DNA of 64,000 nucleotides from an uncultured Spirochaetales bacterium (GTDB taxonomy: Bacteria > Spirochaetota > Spirochaetia > Sphaerochaetales > Sphaerochaetaceae): the NCBI GenBank assembly GCA_949285785.1, contig CASEAG010000016.1, forward strand, positions 1 to 64,000, in the 5' to 3' direction. This document shows positions 10,015 to 17,699 of this stretch, in pieces (positions within the stretch are counted from its first letter, which is position 1; every line of letters begins with the position of its first letter). Under the pieces are notes generated by a model. That model ran no database searches. It was not told the DNA's origin and saw only the letters and a list, made by a program, of their open reading frames with translations. The translations under genes and the position numbers were made by a program.

Positions 10015-10100
10015 GGAGAGGTGTCCGAGTGGTCGAAGGTGCACGATTGGAAGTCGTGTAAGGTCAAAAGCCTTCGGGGGTTCGAATCCCCCCCTCTCCG
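10015..10100 (+). tRNA. tRNA-Ser (anticodon GGA)
   Basis: Acceptor GGAGAGG (10015-10021) pairs with CCTCTCC (10093-10099), discriminator G at 10100. The anticodon stem CACGA/TCGTG encloses loop TTGGAAG, giving anticodon GGA (reads UCC/UCU). A long variable arm, typical of class II tRNA-Ser, precedes the T-loop TTCGAAT. The 3' CCA is not encoded (TAA follows), so it must be added enzymatically. Confidence 0.97.
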
Positions 10101-10105
10101 TAATT

Positions 10106-10208
10106 CCGGTGACAGATACCAGGCAATGGATGCCTCCCAACCCCGCCAGGACAGGAATGTAGCAACGGTCAGAGGACGTTTCATGTGACCAGGACCATTT
10201 GTCGCCGG
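10106..10208 (+). ncRNA. ffs: Signal recognition particle RNA, small bacterial type
   Basis: About 103 nt. The conserved helix-8 core is clear: CCAGG, then ACA-GGAA-TGT (a three-pair stem capped by a GGAA tetraloop), then AGCA and CGG. This is the symmetric/asymmetric loop pair that binds Ffh. The termini pair as CCGGTGACAGAT (10106-10117) with ATTTGTCGCCGG (10197-10208), closing the rod. It starts 6 nt after tRNA-Ser and could share its transcript, and it lies just upstream of dnaX, as in several bacteria. Confidence 0.88.
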
Positions 10209-10209
10209 T

Positions 10210-10238
10210 TTCTATTTCCAGCTCCACTGTGCTATAAT
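10210..10238 (+). promoter_or_regulatory. Putative dnaX promoter
   Basis: Perfect -10 TATAAT at 10233-10238. The -35 (TTCTAT, 10210-10215, 17-bp spacer) is weak. It lies between the SRP RNA end and the dnaX ATG. Confidence 0.5.
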
Positions 10239-10266
10239 TCCGCCTGATTCATGATAGGAGACCGCA

Positions 10267-12015
10267 ATGGCATACGAAGTCACCGCAACAAGGAAGAGAC
10301 CCCAGGTATTCGAGAAGCTCGTGGGTCAGCAGTTCGTGGTCTCCACGATAGAGAACGCGATAGAAAGCGGCAGAATAGCGCATGCATACCTGTTCTCCGG
10401 CCCGCGAGGCGTCGGAAAGACCACATCGGCCCGTCTGCTGGCCAAGGCGCTCAACTGCGAGAAGGGGCCGACCGCCCACCCCTGTGGGGAGTGCACCTCG
10501 TGCCGCGAGATCGCATCGGGCTCGAGCGTCGACGTCATAGAGATCGACGGTGCATCCAACACATCGGTCAACGACATAAGGGTCATCAAGGACGAGGTCC
10601 TCTTCCCTCCGCAGGCATCCCGATACAAGATCTACATAATCGACGAGGTGCACATGCTCTCGAACTCGGCCTTCAACGCCCTGCTGAAGACCATCGAGGA
10701 GCCGCCTGAGTACATCATCTTCATATTCGCGACCACCGAGCTGCAGAAGGTCCCGGCGACCATCCGCAGCCGCTGTCAGCAGTTCCATTTCCAGCTCATC
10801 GGCCTCGAGGACATCAAGGCCTGCCTGAAGGAGGCCTGTGGAGAGATGGGCATACAGGCGGACGAGGACGCCCTCTTCTGGATCGCCAAGGAGGCGGCGG
10901 GCTCGATGAGGGACGCCTATACCCTGTTCGACCAGGTGGCCTCGTTCTCGGGAGACCATATCACTCTCGCCGCGATACGCGACAAGCTCGGTCTTGTCGG
11001 CACAGACCAGATCGCAGCCCTCGTCTCGCGTGCCATCTCGGGAGACAGGAGGATGGCGCAGGAGGATCTTGCATCCATCCTCTCCAAGGGCGTCTCGGTG
11101 GAGCAGTGCATGCGCGACTTCACAGGCTTCTTCCGTTCCGTGCTCCTGCTCAAGGAGGGCATCGACAGCGAGGAGCTGCTTGGCATGAGACGTCAGGACA
11201 TCCCGCAGGAGGTCGTCGATTCGCTCTCGAACGCCCAGGTGGAGGCGACGCTCCGCTTCCTGATGCAGAGCTACAGGGAGATACGCTATTCGATATCGCC
11301 ACGCTTCGAGCTCGAGCTATTCGTCTCAAGACTGTCGTCGCTGCGCTTCCTGACCACCCCGGAGGAACTGGTCGGCAGACTCGAGGCGATGAAGGACGAC
11401 ATCGCAAAGGGCAAGGCGACCGTCGTGAAGGAGGTCCAGACAGTCCAGGTCTCACCATCCGTCCCTCCGGTCGCCAGGACCGAAGAGCCGGCATCCCCTG
11501 CTCCGGTGCAGGAGGTCCAGGATCCCCGGACTCCGGTCCAGACGGAGACGGAGCGCCCTTTTGAGACTTCCACAGTCGATGACATCGGCTGTGGAGAGGG
11601 CGAAGATGATGCCGAGGCGGAAGATTCCGTGACGGCAATCGAGGAGACCGGGCTCCGGCAGACGCCATCCCCGGTTGAAGGCATCACCTCCTACAAGGAT
11701 CGTCTCGGTGCACTGGTGGAGGCCGGTGAAGAGAGCGGCGTGTTCGCCATGGGCAGCTGTCTCTCGGAGGTCAGGGATGCACGCGTCCGTGACGGAGTGC
11801 TATGTCTCGAGACGCCATCGTCCTACGCGCACAAGGTGCTCGGCCAGAACATTGCAGTGGTCACCCGGCTCGTGGAGAAGGTCACAGGGTTCCAGGGCAG
11901 GATCGAGGTGCTGCTGACACAGACCAGGGAGGATGCACACAACCCGATGCTCGACACACTGGCGAAGGCATTCCGAGGCCAGATAATAATCGAGAAGGAA
12001 GACGGGGCCAGATGA
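10267..12015 (+). CDS. dnaX: DNA polymerase III subunit tau/gamma
   Basis: 582 residues. ATPase subunit of the clamp loader that also tethers polymerase cores. Walker A is GPRGVGKTTSARLL, followed by a zinc module (C-x8-C-x2-C-x2-C), Walker B with DEVH, and sensor 1 in TTELQKVPATIRSRC. From about residue 390 a low-complexity Pro/Glu/Val-rich linker leads to a C-terminal tau domain of about 110 residues. I saw no A6G-type slippery run near the linker, so production of a short gamma form is not indicated. The stop overlaps the next gene's ATG (ATGA). Confidence 0.96.
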   Translation: MAYEVTATRKRPQVFEKLVGQQFVVSTIENAIESGRIAHAYLFSGPRGVGKTTSARLLAKALNCEKGPTAHPCGECTSCREIASGSSVDVIEIDGASNTSVNDIRVIKDEVLFPPQASRYKIYIIDEVHMLSNSAFNALLKTIEEPPEYIIFIFATTELQKVPATIRSRCQQFHFQLIGLEDIKACLKEACGEMGIQADEDALFWIAKEAAGSMRDAYTLFDQVASFSGDHITLAAIRDKLGLVGTDQIAALVSRAISGDRRMAQEDLASILSKGVSVEQCMRDFTGFFRSVLLLKEGIDSEELLGMRRQDIPQEVVDSLSNAQVEATLRFLMQSYREIRYSISPRFELELFVSRLSSLRFLTTPEELVGRLEAMKDDIAKGKATVVKEVQTVQVSPSVPPVARTEEPASPAPVQEVQDPRTPVQTETERPFETSTVDDIGCGEGEDDAEAEDSVTAIEETGLRQTPSPVEGITSYKDRLGALVEAGEESGVFAMGSCLSEVRDARVRDGVLCLETPSSYAHKVLGQNIAVVTRLVEKVTGFQGRIEVLLTQTREDAHNPMLDTLAKAFRGQIIIEKEDGAR

Positions 12016-12713
12016 GAGGATCCTGGGCGGGGCGCCTTTCGGTGTACCTTGCAGGACTCGCGGTCCTGGCGCTGGGCATCACGCTCAATGTCAAGACAGG
12101 TCTTGGCGTCTCCCCTCTGGTGTCGGTGGCGCATGTGGCGGCTCTCGCCATCCCCGCGCCGATCGGGGACACGACCTTCGTGCTGTATTCGTCGTTCGTC
12201 GTCGTCCAGATCGTCATGCATCTTCTGATGTACCGGAGGAACAGGACACTGCCGATAGGAAGCATCATCGTCAAGGACATGCTCCAGCTTCCGCTGTCCA
12301 TGGTGTTCACGAGGCTCATGAACGTCTTCGAAGCCGCCATTCCGATGATGACGGATCTAGGACAGGAATCCTTCTTCGCCTCGATGGCAGGCAGGCTGCT
12401 GGTGCTCCTGGCGGCGATCGTCTGCACAGGTGTCGGGGCCGCCGCATCCCTGGACATGCGCCTCATACCAAATCCTGGCGACGGCATCGTCCAGACCATT
12501 GCGGACGTCTCGCATCTGGAGACGGGACTGGTGAAGAACATCTTCGACGGTTGCAGCGTCGCTCTCGCACTGGTCCTGTCATACGCCATTCTCCATGAGA
12601 ACCAGACGATAGGCATCGGCACACTGGCCGCATTCCTGGGAATCGGACGCGCAATGGCCTTGTTCAACCGCTTCGTATTGCCACATCTTCCCCGTGTCGG
12701 ATATATTTCCTGA
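12012..12713 (+). CDS. YitT/YczE-like integral membrane protein
   Basis: 233 residues, strongly hydrophobic, with about five predicted membrane helices (starting near residues 10, 50, 80, 125 and 180). It resembles the YczE/YitT-type family (features such as ITLNVKTGLGVSP and LIPNPGDGIVQ), whose function is mostly unknown. The ATG overlaps the dnaX stop in an ATGA junction, so it is translationally coupled to dnaX, and ybaB follows closely. Its presence inside the dnaX-ybaB-recR unit is unusual, since those three genes are normally adjacent. Confidence 0.7.
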   Translation: MRGSWAGRLSVYLAGLAVLALGITLNVKTGLGVSPLVSVAHVAALAIPAPIGDTTFVLYSSFVVVQIVMHLLMYRRNRTLPIGSIIVKDMLQLPLSMVFTRLMNVFEAAIPMMTDLGQESFFASMAGRLLVLLAAIVCTGVGAAASLDMRLIPNPGDGIVQTIADVSHLETGLVKNIFDGCSVALALVLSYAILHENQTIGIGTLAAFLGIGRAMALFNRFVLPHLPRVGYIS

Positions 12714-12737
12714 CGGGTGAAGACCCGGGAGAAGAAA

Positions 12738-13043
12738 GTGAACAACCCGTTTGGAATCGACTTCGGCGACATCGCGAAGATGAAGAAGGAGTTCGACAGG
12801 ATGAAGAGCGCGATGGACGACATCAGCGCCACAGGCAACGCCGGCGGCGACATGGTCTCCATCACGATAGACGGCAACGACAACGTCAGGGACGTGAAGA
12901 TAAGCGACGAGGCATACGCCCTCGGAGCGGGAACGTTGCAGACACTGGTCTCGGCGGCCCTCGGCGATGCGCTCAGAAGGCTGAACGAGGCCAAGATGGA
13001 CAAGCAGAAGGAACTGGCGATGGACCTTCTTGCGAACAGATGA
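12738..13043 (+). CDS. ybaB: YbaB/EbfC nucleoid-associated protein
   Basis: 101 residues from a GTG at 12738, preceded by GGGAGAAG. An earlier GTG at 12717 is only 3 nt from the previous stop and has no ribosome site. The start MNNPFG followed by an amphipathic helix (MKKEFDRMKSAMDD) and a beta segment around GDMVSITIDGN is typical of the family. EbfC was first described in Borrelia as a dimeric DNA-binding, nucleoid-associated protein. It sits between dnaX and recR, the classical bacterial arrangement, here with a membrane gene inserted. Confidence 0.92.
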   Translation: MNNPFGIDFGDIAKMKKEFDRMKSAMDDISATGNAGGDMVSITIDGNDNVRDVKISDEAYALGAGTLQTLVSAALGDALRRLNEAKMDKQKELAMDLLANR

Positions 13044-13047
13044 GGCC

Positions 13048-13635
13048 ATGGAAGCGATAGAATCACTGGTGAAGCTGCTCAGCAGGCTGCCAGGCATCGG
13101 CGGCAAGAGCGCCTCACGCATAGCCTACCACCTCATAGCGGCAGACGAGGACTACGACAGACGTCTTGGTCAGGCGATATCCGAGATCAAGGGACGGATA
13201 CACTTCTGCCCTTGTTGCGGTGCATACGCCGAGGATGACCTGTGCGAGTTCTGCAGCGATCCCAGACGCGACCAGAGCCTGCTGTGCGTGGTAGAACAGC
13301 CGCAGGATGTGATCACGATCGCCTCCTCCGGAATATACGGTGGACTGTTCCATGTCCTGGGAGGCGCCATCGACCCGATGAACGGCATCGGCCCCGACCA
13401 GCTATCCTTCCCGCAGCTGAAGAGGCGCGTGCAGGAAGGCTCCTTCAAGGAGGTCATCATCGCGACGAACCCCACAGAGGAGGGCGATACGACCGCGCTG
13501 TACATCCGCCAGGTCCTCAAGGGACTGGATGTCACGGTGAGCCGTCTTGCCGCCGGCCTTCCCATCGGAGGAGACCTCGAATACGCCGACCGCCTCACGC
13601 TGGCTCGTTCGATCAGAGGCAGGATCAGCTACTGA
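13048..13635 (+). CDS. recR: Recombination mediator RecR
   Basis: 195 residues from the ATG at 13048, preceded by GATGAGG; a TTG upstream overlaps ybaB and is less likely. It has the helix-hairpin-helix LPGIGGKSASRIAYHL near the N-terminus, a four-Cys zinc finger (CPCC...CEFC), and a TOPRIM domain (LLCVVEQPQDV, then THR-type GEDTT replaced by EEGDTTALYI). It works with RecF and RecO at single-strand gaps; recF lies in the same window. The stop overlaps the convergent binding-protein gene by 7 bases. Confidence 0.96.
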   Translation: MEAIESLVKLLSRLPGIGGKSASRIAYHLIAADEDYDRRLGQAISEIKGRIHFCPCCGAYAEDDLCEFCSDPRRDQSLLCVVEQPQDVITIASSGIYGGLFHVLGGAIDPMNGIGPDQLSFPQLKRRVQEGSFKEVIIATNPTEEGDTTALYIRQVLKGLDVTVSRLAAGLPIGGDLEYADRLTLARSIRGRISY

Positions 13636-15149
13636 AGGATCCTGCTGTTGTAGAAATGGAATCCGTAGAACTCGTCCACCCCGACCAGGTCGGCGCTGTA
13701 CAGATAGCCTGACTGGTAGTGTCCGCAAACGATTGCGGGAAGATAGTCGTAGCAGTAGTCCTGGATTTCAGCCCAGAGGTCCTGAGCCTCCCCTATGGAT
13801 GTGCAGGAGGACAGGTCCTCCATCATCCCCTGCAGTCTGGCGTCATCGCTCCAGCCGGCGTAGTCCGGCGAGAGGAAGAGCTTGAGCGTCGGCACCGGCA
13901 CCATCGTCATGGCCGTCACGCACACGTCCCACTTGGCAGGATCGCTCCGGTAGGCCATCATGGTCGCCCAGTCGACCACCACGAGCTCCGTCGCGAAACC
14001 CGCGGCCTCGAGTTCCTGGGCAAGGGCGAGCGCGCTACGGTCCATGTTGGACAGGTTGCTGGTCAGGATCCTGAGCGGCGTTCCGTCATACCCGTTCTCC
14101 TCGAGGATCCTCCTGGCCGCATCCTTGTCGCCCACGTCGTATCTGTCATCGTGGTCCGTCACGCTCCACAGCACCTGGCTGCTCTCCATGTAGTCGGGGT
14201 GCATGACATAGCCGGAGTCCCCATAGCATGCGGCCATGACCACGTCCAGGTCCACAGCCGTGTTGACAGCCGTCCTGATGTACCCATTGGATGCCAGCCC
14301 CTCCCTCTTGTTGAAGAGCAGCACGAGGGAACCCGCCTCGTCACCACGGGAAACGACAAGGTCATCCCTCTTCTCCAGACGCTCCACGTCGTCGCTCATC
14401 AGGTCGTTCATGAACAGATACCTCCCGCTCTCGCATCCGGCGGTGCGGGCGAAGGCATCCGGGACGAAATGGTAGACGATGCGTGGGATATATGCATGCT
14501 TGTATCCTGCAAGGCCGTCCATCTCGCCACCATAGGCGCAGTAGTCGTCGAAGCGCACGAGGCTGATGTACTCCCCCCTCATCCACTCCTTGACCATGTA
14601 GGGACCTGTACCGATGTACTGCGTCACAAGGCCGTCGCCGTCGAGAGAGGAAAGCATCTCCCTCGCGTATATCACCGCACTCTGGGGGCTGGCCGCCATC
14701 ATGTATGGTAGCAGCAGTATCGGATGGTCGGCATCGATGCGCACACTTGTCTCGTCAGGTGCCCAGAAGCGGGCATCTCCGAGCATGGTCCTTGCCGAGG
14801 AACAGTAGTCCAGCCAGCGGTTGAGAGAGAGGACCACGTCCTCGCTTGTCATCGTCCGTCCGTTGTGGAACAGGACATCGTCCCTGAGGTGGAACGTCCA
14901 GCTGAAGCAGTCATCCGACGACTCGAACGAGTCGCACAGCTCGGGCACTGGACGGCCCTCGCCGTCCAGCGTCACCAGCTGCTCGAAGACGTTTCCGGTC
15001 ATGACGAGACGAGCGACCTGGGACGAGTTCACATGTACGTCGAAGGTAGGAGGTTCTTGTGAGACGGCGACATCGAGCACCTGCGCATCATTCTGGAGAG
15101 AGCATGATGAGAGCAGGAACATGAGGGAAAGCAGAAGAACGTGGCGCAT
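13629..15149 (-). CDS. ABC transporter substrate-binding lipoprotein, family 5
   Basis: 506 residues from the ATG at 15149. A signal ending in a lipobox-like LSSC predicts a lipid anchor at about Cys16. The mature protein has the peptide/nickel-binding family 5 layout: LDVAVSQEPPTFDVHVN, then FSWTFHLRDDVLFHNGR (about 80-100) and TMTSEDVVLSLNRWLD. Such proteins bind oligopeptides, and some bind sugars or metals. No permease or ATPase genes are adjacent, so it is an orphan component. The ATG has no clear ribosome site and lies only 15 nt beyond a perfect 14-bp hairpin that follows the dehydrogenase gene. The long frame upstream of 15149 is antisense read-through and not coding. Confidence 0.88.
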   Translation of the reverse strand: MRHVLLLSLMFLLSSCSLQNDAQVLDVAVSQEPPTFDVHVNSSQVARLVMTGNVFEQLVTLDGEGRPVPELCDSFESSDDCFSWTFHLRDDVLFHNGRTMTSEDVVLSLNRWLDYCSSARTMLGDARFWAPDETSVRIDADHPILLLPYMMAASPQSAVIYAREMLSSLDGDGLVTQYIGTGPYMVKEWMRGEYISLVRFDDYCAYGGEMDGLAGYKHAYIPRIVYHFVPDAFARTAGCESGRYLFMNDLMSDDVERLEKRDDLVVSRGDEAGSLVLLFNKREGLASNGYIRTAVNTAVDLDVVMAACYGDSGYVMHPDYMESSQVLWSVTDHDDRYDVGDKDAARRILEENGYDGTPLRILTSNLSNMDRSALALAQELEAAGFATELVVVDWATMMAYRSDPAKWDVCVTAMTMVPVPTLKLFLSPDYAGWSDDARLQGMMEDLSSCTSIGEAQDLWAEIQDYCYDYLPAIVCGHYQSGYLYSADLVGVDEFYGFHFYNSRILQ

Positions 15150-15164
15150 GGGTGAAAGGAAAGA

Positions 15165-15197
15165 CACGAGGAGGGAAGAAACCCTTCCCTCCTCGTG
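15165..15197 (-). terminator. Intergenic hairpin between dehydrogenase and binding-protein genes
   Basis: Perfect 14-bp stem CACGAGGAGGGAAG (15165-15178) with its complement at 15184-15197, 5-nt loop. On the minus strand it is followed by the pyrimidine-rich TCTTTCCTTTC and then the ATG of the next gene 15 nt after the stem. It could be a terminator, an attenuator or an mRNA-stabilising hairpin. Confidence 0.75.
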
Positions 15198-15216
15198 GTA
15201 GCGTGCAATATCCGGC

Positions 15217-16017
15217 TTACTGCGGCTGCTTGCCGATATAGGCGAGGATGCCTCCATCGACATACAGTATGTGTCCGTTGATGAAGTTGGATGCATCGGA
15301 TGCGAGGAAGACGGCAGGTCCCTGGAGATCTGCGGTGGTGCCCCAGCGGGCAGCCGGCGTCTTCGAGACGATGAACTGGTCGAACGGATGGCGGCTTCCA
15401 TCAGGCTGTCTCTCCCTGAGAGGAGCGGTCTGCGGAGTCTCGATGTAGCCCGGCCCGATGCCGTTGCACTGGATGTTGTACTCGCCGTACTCGGATGCGA
15501 TGTTCCTGGTGAGCATCTTCAGTCCACCCTTGGCCGCGGCGTATGCGCTGACGGTCTCGCGTCCCAGCTCGCTCATCATGGAACAGATGTTGATGATCTT
15601 GCCATGACCCTGCTTGATCATGCCGGGAATGACCGCCTTGGATACGATGAACGGGGCATTGAGGTCGACGTCGATGACCTGGCGGAACTCGGAGGCCTTC
15701 ATGTCGCACATCGGAATCCTCTTGATGATTCCGGCGTTGTTGACGAGGATGTCGATCTTTCCGAAGTCCTTGACGATCTGTGCGGTGGTGGCGTTGACGG
15801 CCTCCTCGTCGGTGACGTCGCACACATAGCCCTTGACCGGGATACCGGCTTCCTTGTAGCTTGCCAGACCCCTGTCGACAGCGGCCTGATTGATGTCATT
15901 GAAACAGATCTGTGCACCTGCGCTATGGAGTGCGGATGCGATGGCGAATCCGATTCCGTAGGAAGCGCCGGTGACCCATGCAACCTTTCCCTCGAGGGAG
16001 AAATCCTTCATGTTCAT
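15217..16017 (-). CDS. Short-chain dehydrogenase, gluconate 5-dehydrogenase / KduD-like
   Basis: 266 residues, classical SDR. The NAD(P)-binding motif TGASYGIG is near residue 16, with NNAG at about 92, the catalytic Ser in ICSMMSELG and YAAAK as the catalytic Tyr/Lys pair. The sequence resembles gluconate 5-dehydrogenase and 2-dehydro-3-deoxygluconate 5-dehydrogenase, enzymes of sugar-acid catabolism. An AGGAGG at 16027-16032 sets the start at 16017. It has its own promoter with an operator-like inverted repeat and lies between a glycosidase gene and an orphan binding protein, suggesting a small carbohydrate-use locus. Exact substrate is inferred. Confidence 0.85.
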   Translation of the reverse strand: MNMKDFSLEGKVAWVTGASYGIGFAIASALHSAGAQICFNDINQAAVDRGLASYKEAGIPVKGYVCDVTDEEAVNATTAQIVKDFGKIDILVNNAGIIKRIPMCDMKASEFRQVIDVDLNAPFIVSKAVIPGMIKQGHGKIINICSMMSELGRETVSAYAAAKGGLKMLTRNIASEYGEYNIQCNGIGPGYIETPQTAPLRERQPDGSRHPFDQFIVSKTPAARWGTTADLQGPAVFLASDASNFINGHILYVDGGILAYIGKQPQ

Positions 16018-16038
16018 AAGAGAAGACCTCCTGAATTT

Positions 16039-16079
16039 TCTTATGCTTCAAATATAAGACGTGACGATGAAACGCGCAA
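16039..16079 (-). promoter_or_regulatory. Putative promoter and operator of the dehydrogenase gene
   Basis: On the minus strand -35 TTGCGC (16074-16079) and -10 TATATT (16051-16056) are 17 bp apart. The inverted repeat TCTTAT-N9-ATAAGA (16039-16059) covers the -10 and the likely transcription start, which is where a repressor would bind. Confidence 0.45.
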
Positions 16080-16111
16080 GGAGAAAAATGGAATGAGGTT
16101 CCATTTTCTCC
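16080..16111 (-). terminator. Probable terminator of the glycosidase gene
   Basis: Arms GGAGAAAAATGGAA (16080-16093) and TTCCATTTTCTCC (16099-16111) pair over 13 bp with one bulged A. It directly abuts the stop codon of the glycosidase gene. The T tract after the stem is poor. Confidence 0.6.
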
Positions 16112-17539
16112 TCAGAGCTTGTCTATCAGCATGCTGCACTTGCCGCTTGGTATCGGCAGCGTCTTTTTCTTCTGCTCGTCAAGAATCTCGATCGTGAAGT
16201 AGTACAGCTTCTCGCTCTCCAGCCTTATCTCCCATCCACGCAGGTTTTTGCTGGACAGGATCGTGATGAAGTTCCTCTTGAGCGAGAGGTTCTCGATGCC
16301 CATGGCCTCGAGGGAGGGCATCATCCACTCCACGGTCTTGCGGGGAAGAGAGATGTCCAGACCGATTATGTTCTCCACCATCAGCGTGACCGTGATAAGG
16401 CCAAGCATTGGAAGATAGCGTCTTCTATTTGTAAAAGACGGGTCTTTCGAGACCGAAGGGCCTTCGCTGGTCGGCTTGTAGACCTCCCAGACCTCACCCA
16501 CCGTGTCCTCGTCAGGATGCAGGGTGTCGAGGATGAAATACATGTGGCGTATGGCGCACTCGCGTGCGAAGATGCTCGTCGTGTACTTCACAAGGCCCTT
16601 GATGACCATATAGGTGAAGAACGGGACGACTCCTCCCCTGTACCCGTCTCCGTTGGGCGAATAGTCCGGATTGGACACCGGAAGACAGGGGAACGGATTG
16701 TCCGTGCCGAACTCCTGCGGGTCCTTGAGCTGATTGATCAGGAACTCCGCATACTCGAAGTTGGGGATCTCCGCAAGCATGGTCCAGTAGCATCCGATGT
16801 GCTTGTTGGACACTATGCGCTGACCGTTCTCGTCCAGATCGAAGTAGAATCGCATGTCAGGATCCCACATCATGCTGTTGATGCGCGTCTTCAGAGAGAA
16901 GTACACCCTCTTGTATCTGAAGCTGAGCTCCTTGTCGTTGAGTATGTCGCCGATGTTCGACATGTACAGCGCGGCAAGGGCCATGGCCGCGTTGAAGTCC
17001 ACGGTGTATCGGGCTCCGTGCCGGTCGATGTTGCCCAGCCTGCATGCGCCGTATGGCACGCTGAACAGCCCGTTCTCCTCCTGCCAGTTCGCGCAGATCC
17101 AGTTCATGTAGCGCTCGAGATGCTCGACGACATCCTTGAGCCTCTTCTTGTTTCCGATCTTGTGGTAGAAGCAGTACTCGACGTATGGAAGCAGAGGAAG
17201 CGTCAGTCCGAGCGGGTTGTCCTCGTCGGTGACGGGCTGGTTCGTGGTGGCGTCATAGCGCTCGCTTATCCTTCCATCGGGAAGCTGCACCGAATAGAAG
17301 TAGTCGATCTGGGGGCAGGGGTCGAACTTCTGGTTGCTGTAGACGAGGAAGAGCGACTCGAGCGAACAGTCGAACAGGCTTATGACATTGTCCTCGCCTG
17401 TATGCAGGAAGCCCTGAGGAAAGGGCGCGGGTCTCATGTTCTCCTTCCAGTTCTCCTCGATCCACACCCAGGTACGGTCATACATGTCGACAAAATCCTG
17501 GTCGTAGAAATGGACGCAGGGAACAAAATCTCTTACCAA
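16112..17539 (-). CDS. Glycoside hydrolase with alpha-toroid fold (GH63/MGH1-like)
   Basis: 475 residues. The sequence is rich in aromatic residues and has the look of an (alpha/alpha)6-barrel glycosidase: GEDNVISLFDCSLE, NGLFSVPYGACRLG, SNKHIGCYW and GDGYRGGVVPFFTY. This resembles the trehalase, GH63 and mannosylglycerate-hydrolase-like group, so it probably acts on a small alpha-linked sugar. No signal peptide is seen, so a cytoplasmic enzyme is likely. The start appears to be TTG at 17537-17539, with GGGGAG 7 nt upstream. A good promoter lies about 60 bp upstream. Substrate cannot be told from sequence alone. Confidence 0.75.
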   Translation of the reverse strand: MVRDFVPCVHFYDQDFVDMYDRTWVWIEENWKENMRPAPFPQGFLHTGEDNVISLFDCSLESLFLVYSNQKFDPCPQIDYFYSVQLPDGRISERYDATTNQPVTDEDNPLGLTLPLLPYVEYCFYHKIGNKKRLKDVVEHLERYMNWICANWQEENGLFSVPYGACRLGNIDRHGARYTVDFNAAMALAALYMSNIGDILNDKELSFRYKRVYFSLKTRINSMMWDPDMRFYFDLDENGQRIVSNKHIGCYWTMLAEIPNFEYAEFLINQLKDPQEFGTDNPFPCLPVSNPDYSPNGDGYRGGVVPFFTYMVIKGLVKYTTSIFARECAIRHMYFILDTLHPDEDTVGEVWEVYKPTSEGPSVSKDPSFTNRRRYLPMLGLITVTLMVENIIGLDISLPRKTVEWMMPSLEAMGIENLSLKRNFITILSSKNLRGWEIRLESEKLYYFTIEILDEQKKKTLPIPSGKCSMLIDKL

Positions 17540-17599
17540 AGCAAAACTCCCCAGAAATCTGTGAAAAACCGCAATTTTCCGCCTATAATCTCACTCTAT

Positions 17600-17628
17600 A
17601 CGATAAACCAGAAAGGCCGCGATGTCAA
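17600..17628 (-). promoter_or_regulatory. Promoter of the alpha-toroid glycosidase gene
   Basis: On the minus strand -35 TTGACA (17623-17628) and -10 TATCGT (17600-17605) are separated by 17 bp. The -35 matches the sigma-70 consensus exactly. Confidence 0.6.
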
Positions 17629-17699
17629 ACTGTTTTTTCTTTGCATTATTCTTTTGTACAAAAGCAGTTACGGGGAGCATGTAAAGGTTGACGCGCTTT

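Noticed and set aside
11380-11460. Programmed frameshift in dnaX
   Set aside because: No A-rich slippery heptamer with a following stem was seen near the domain III/IV junction.
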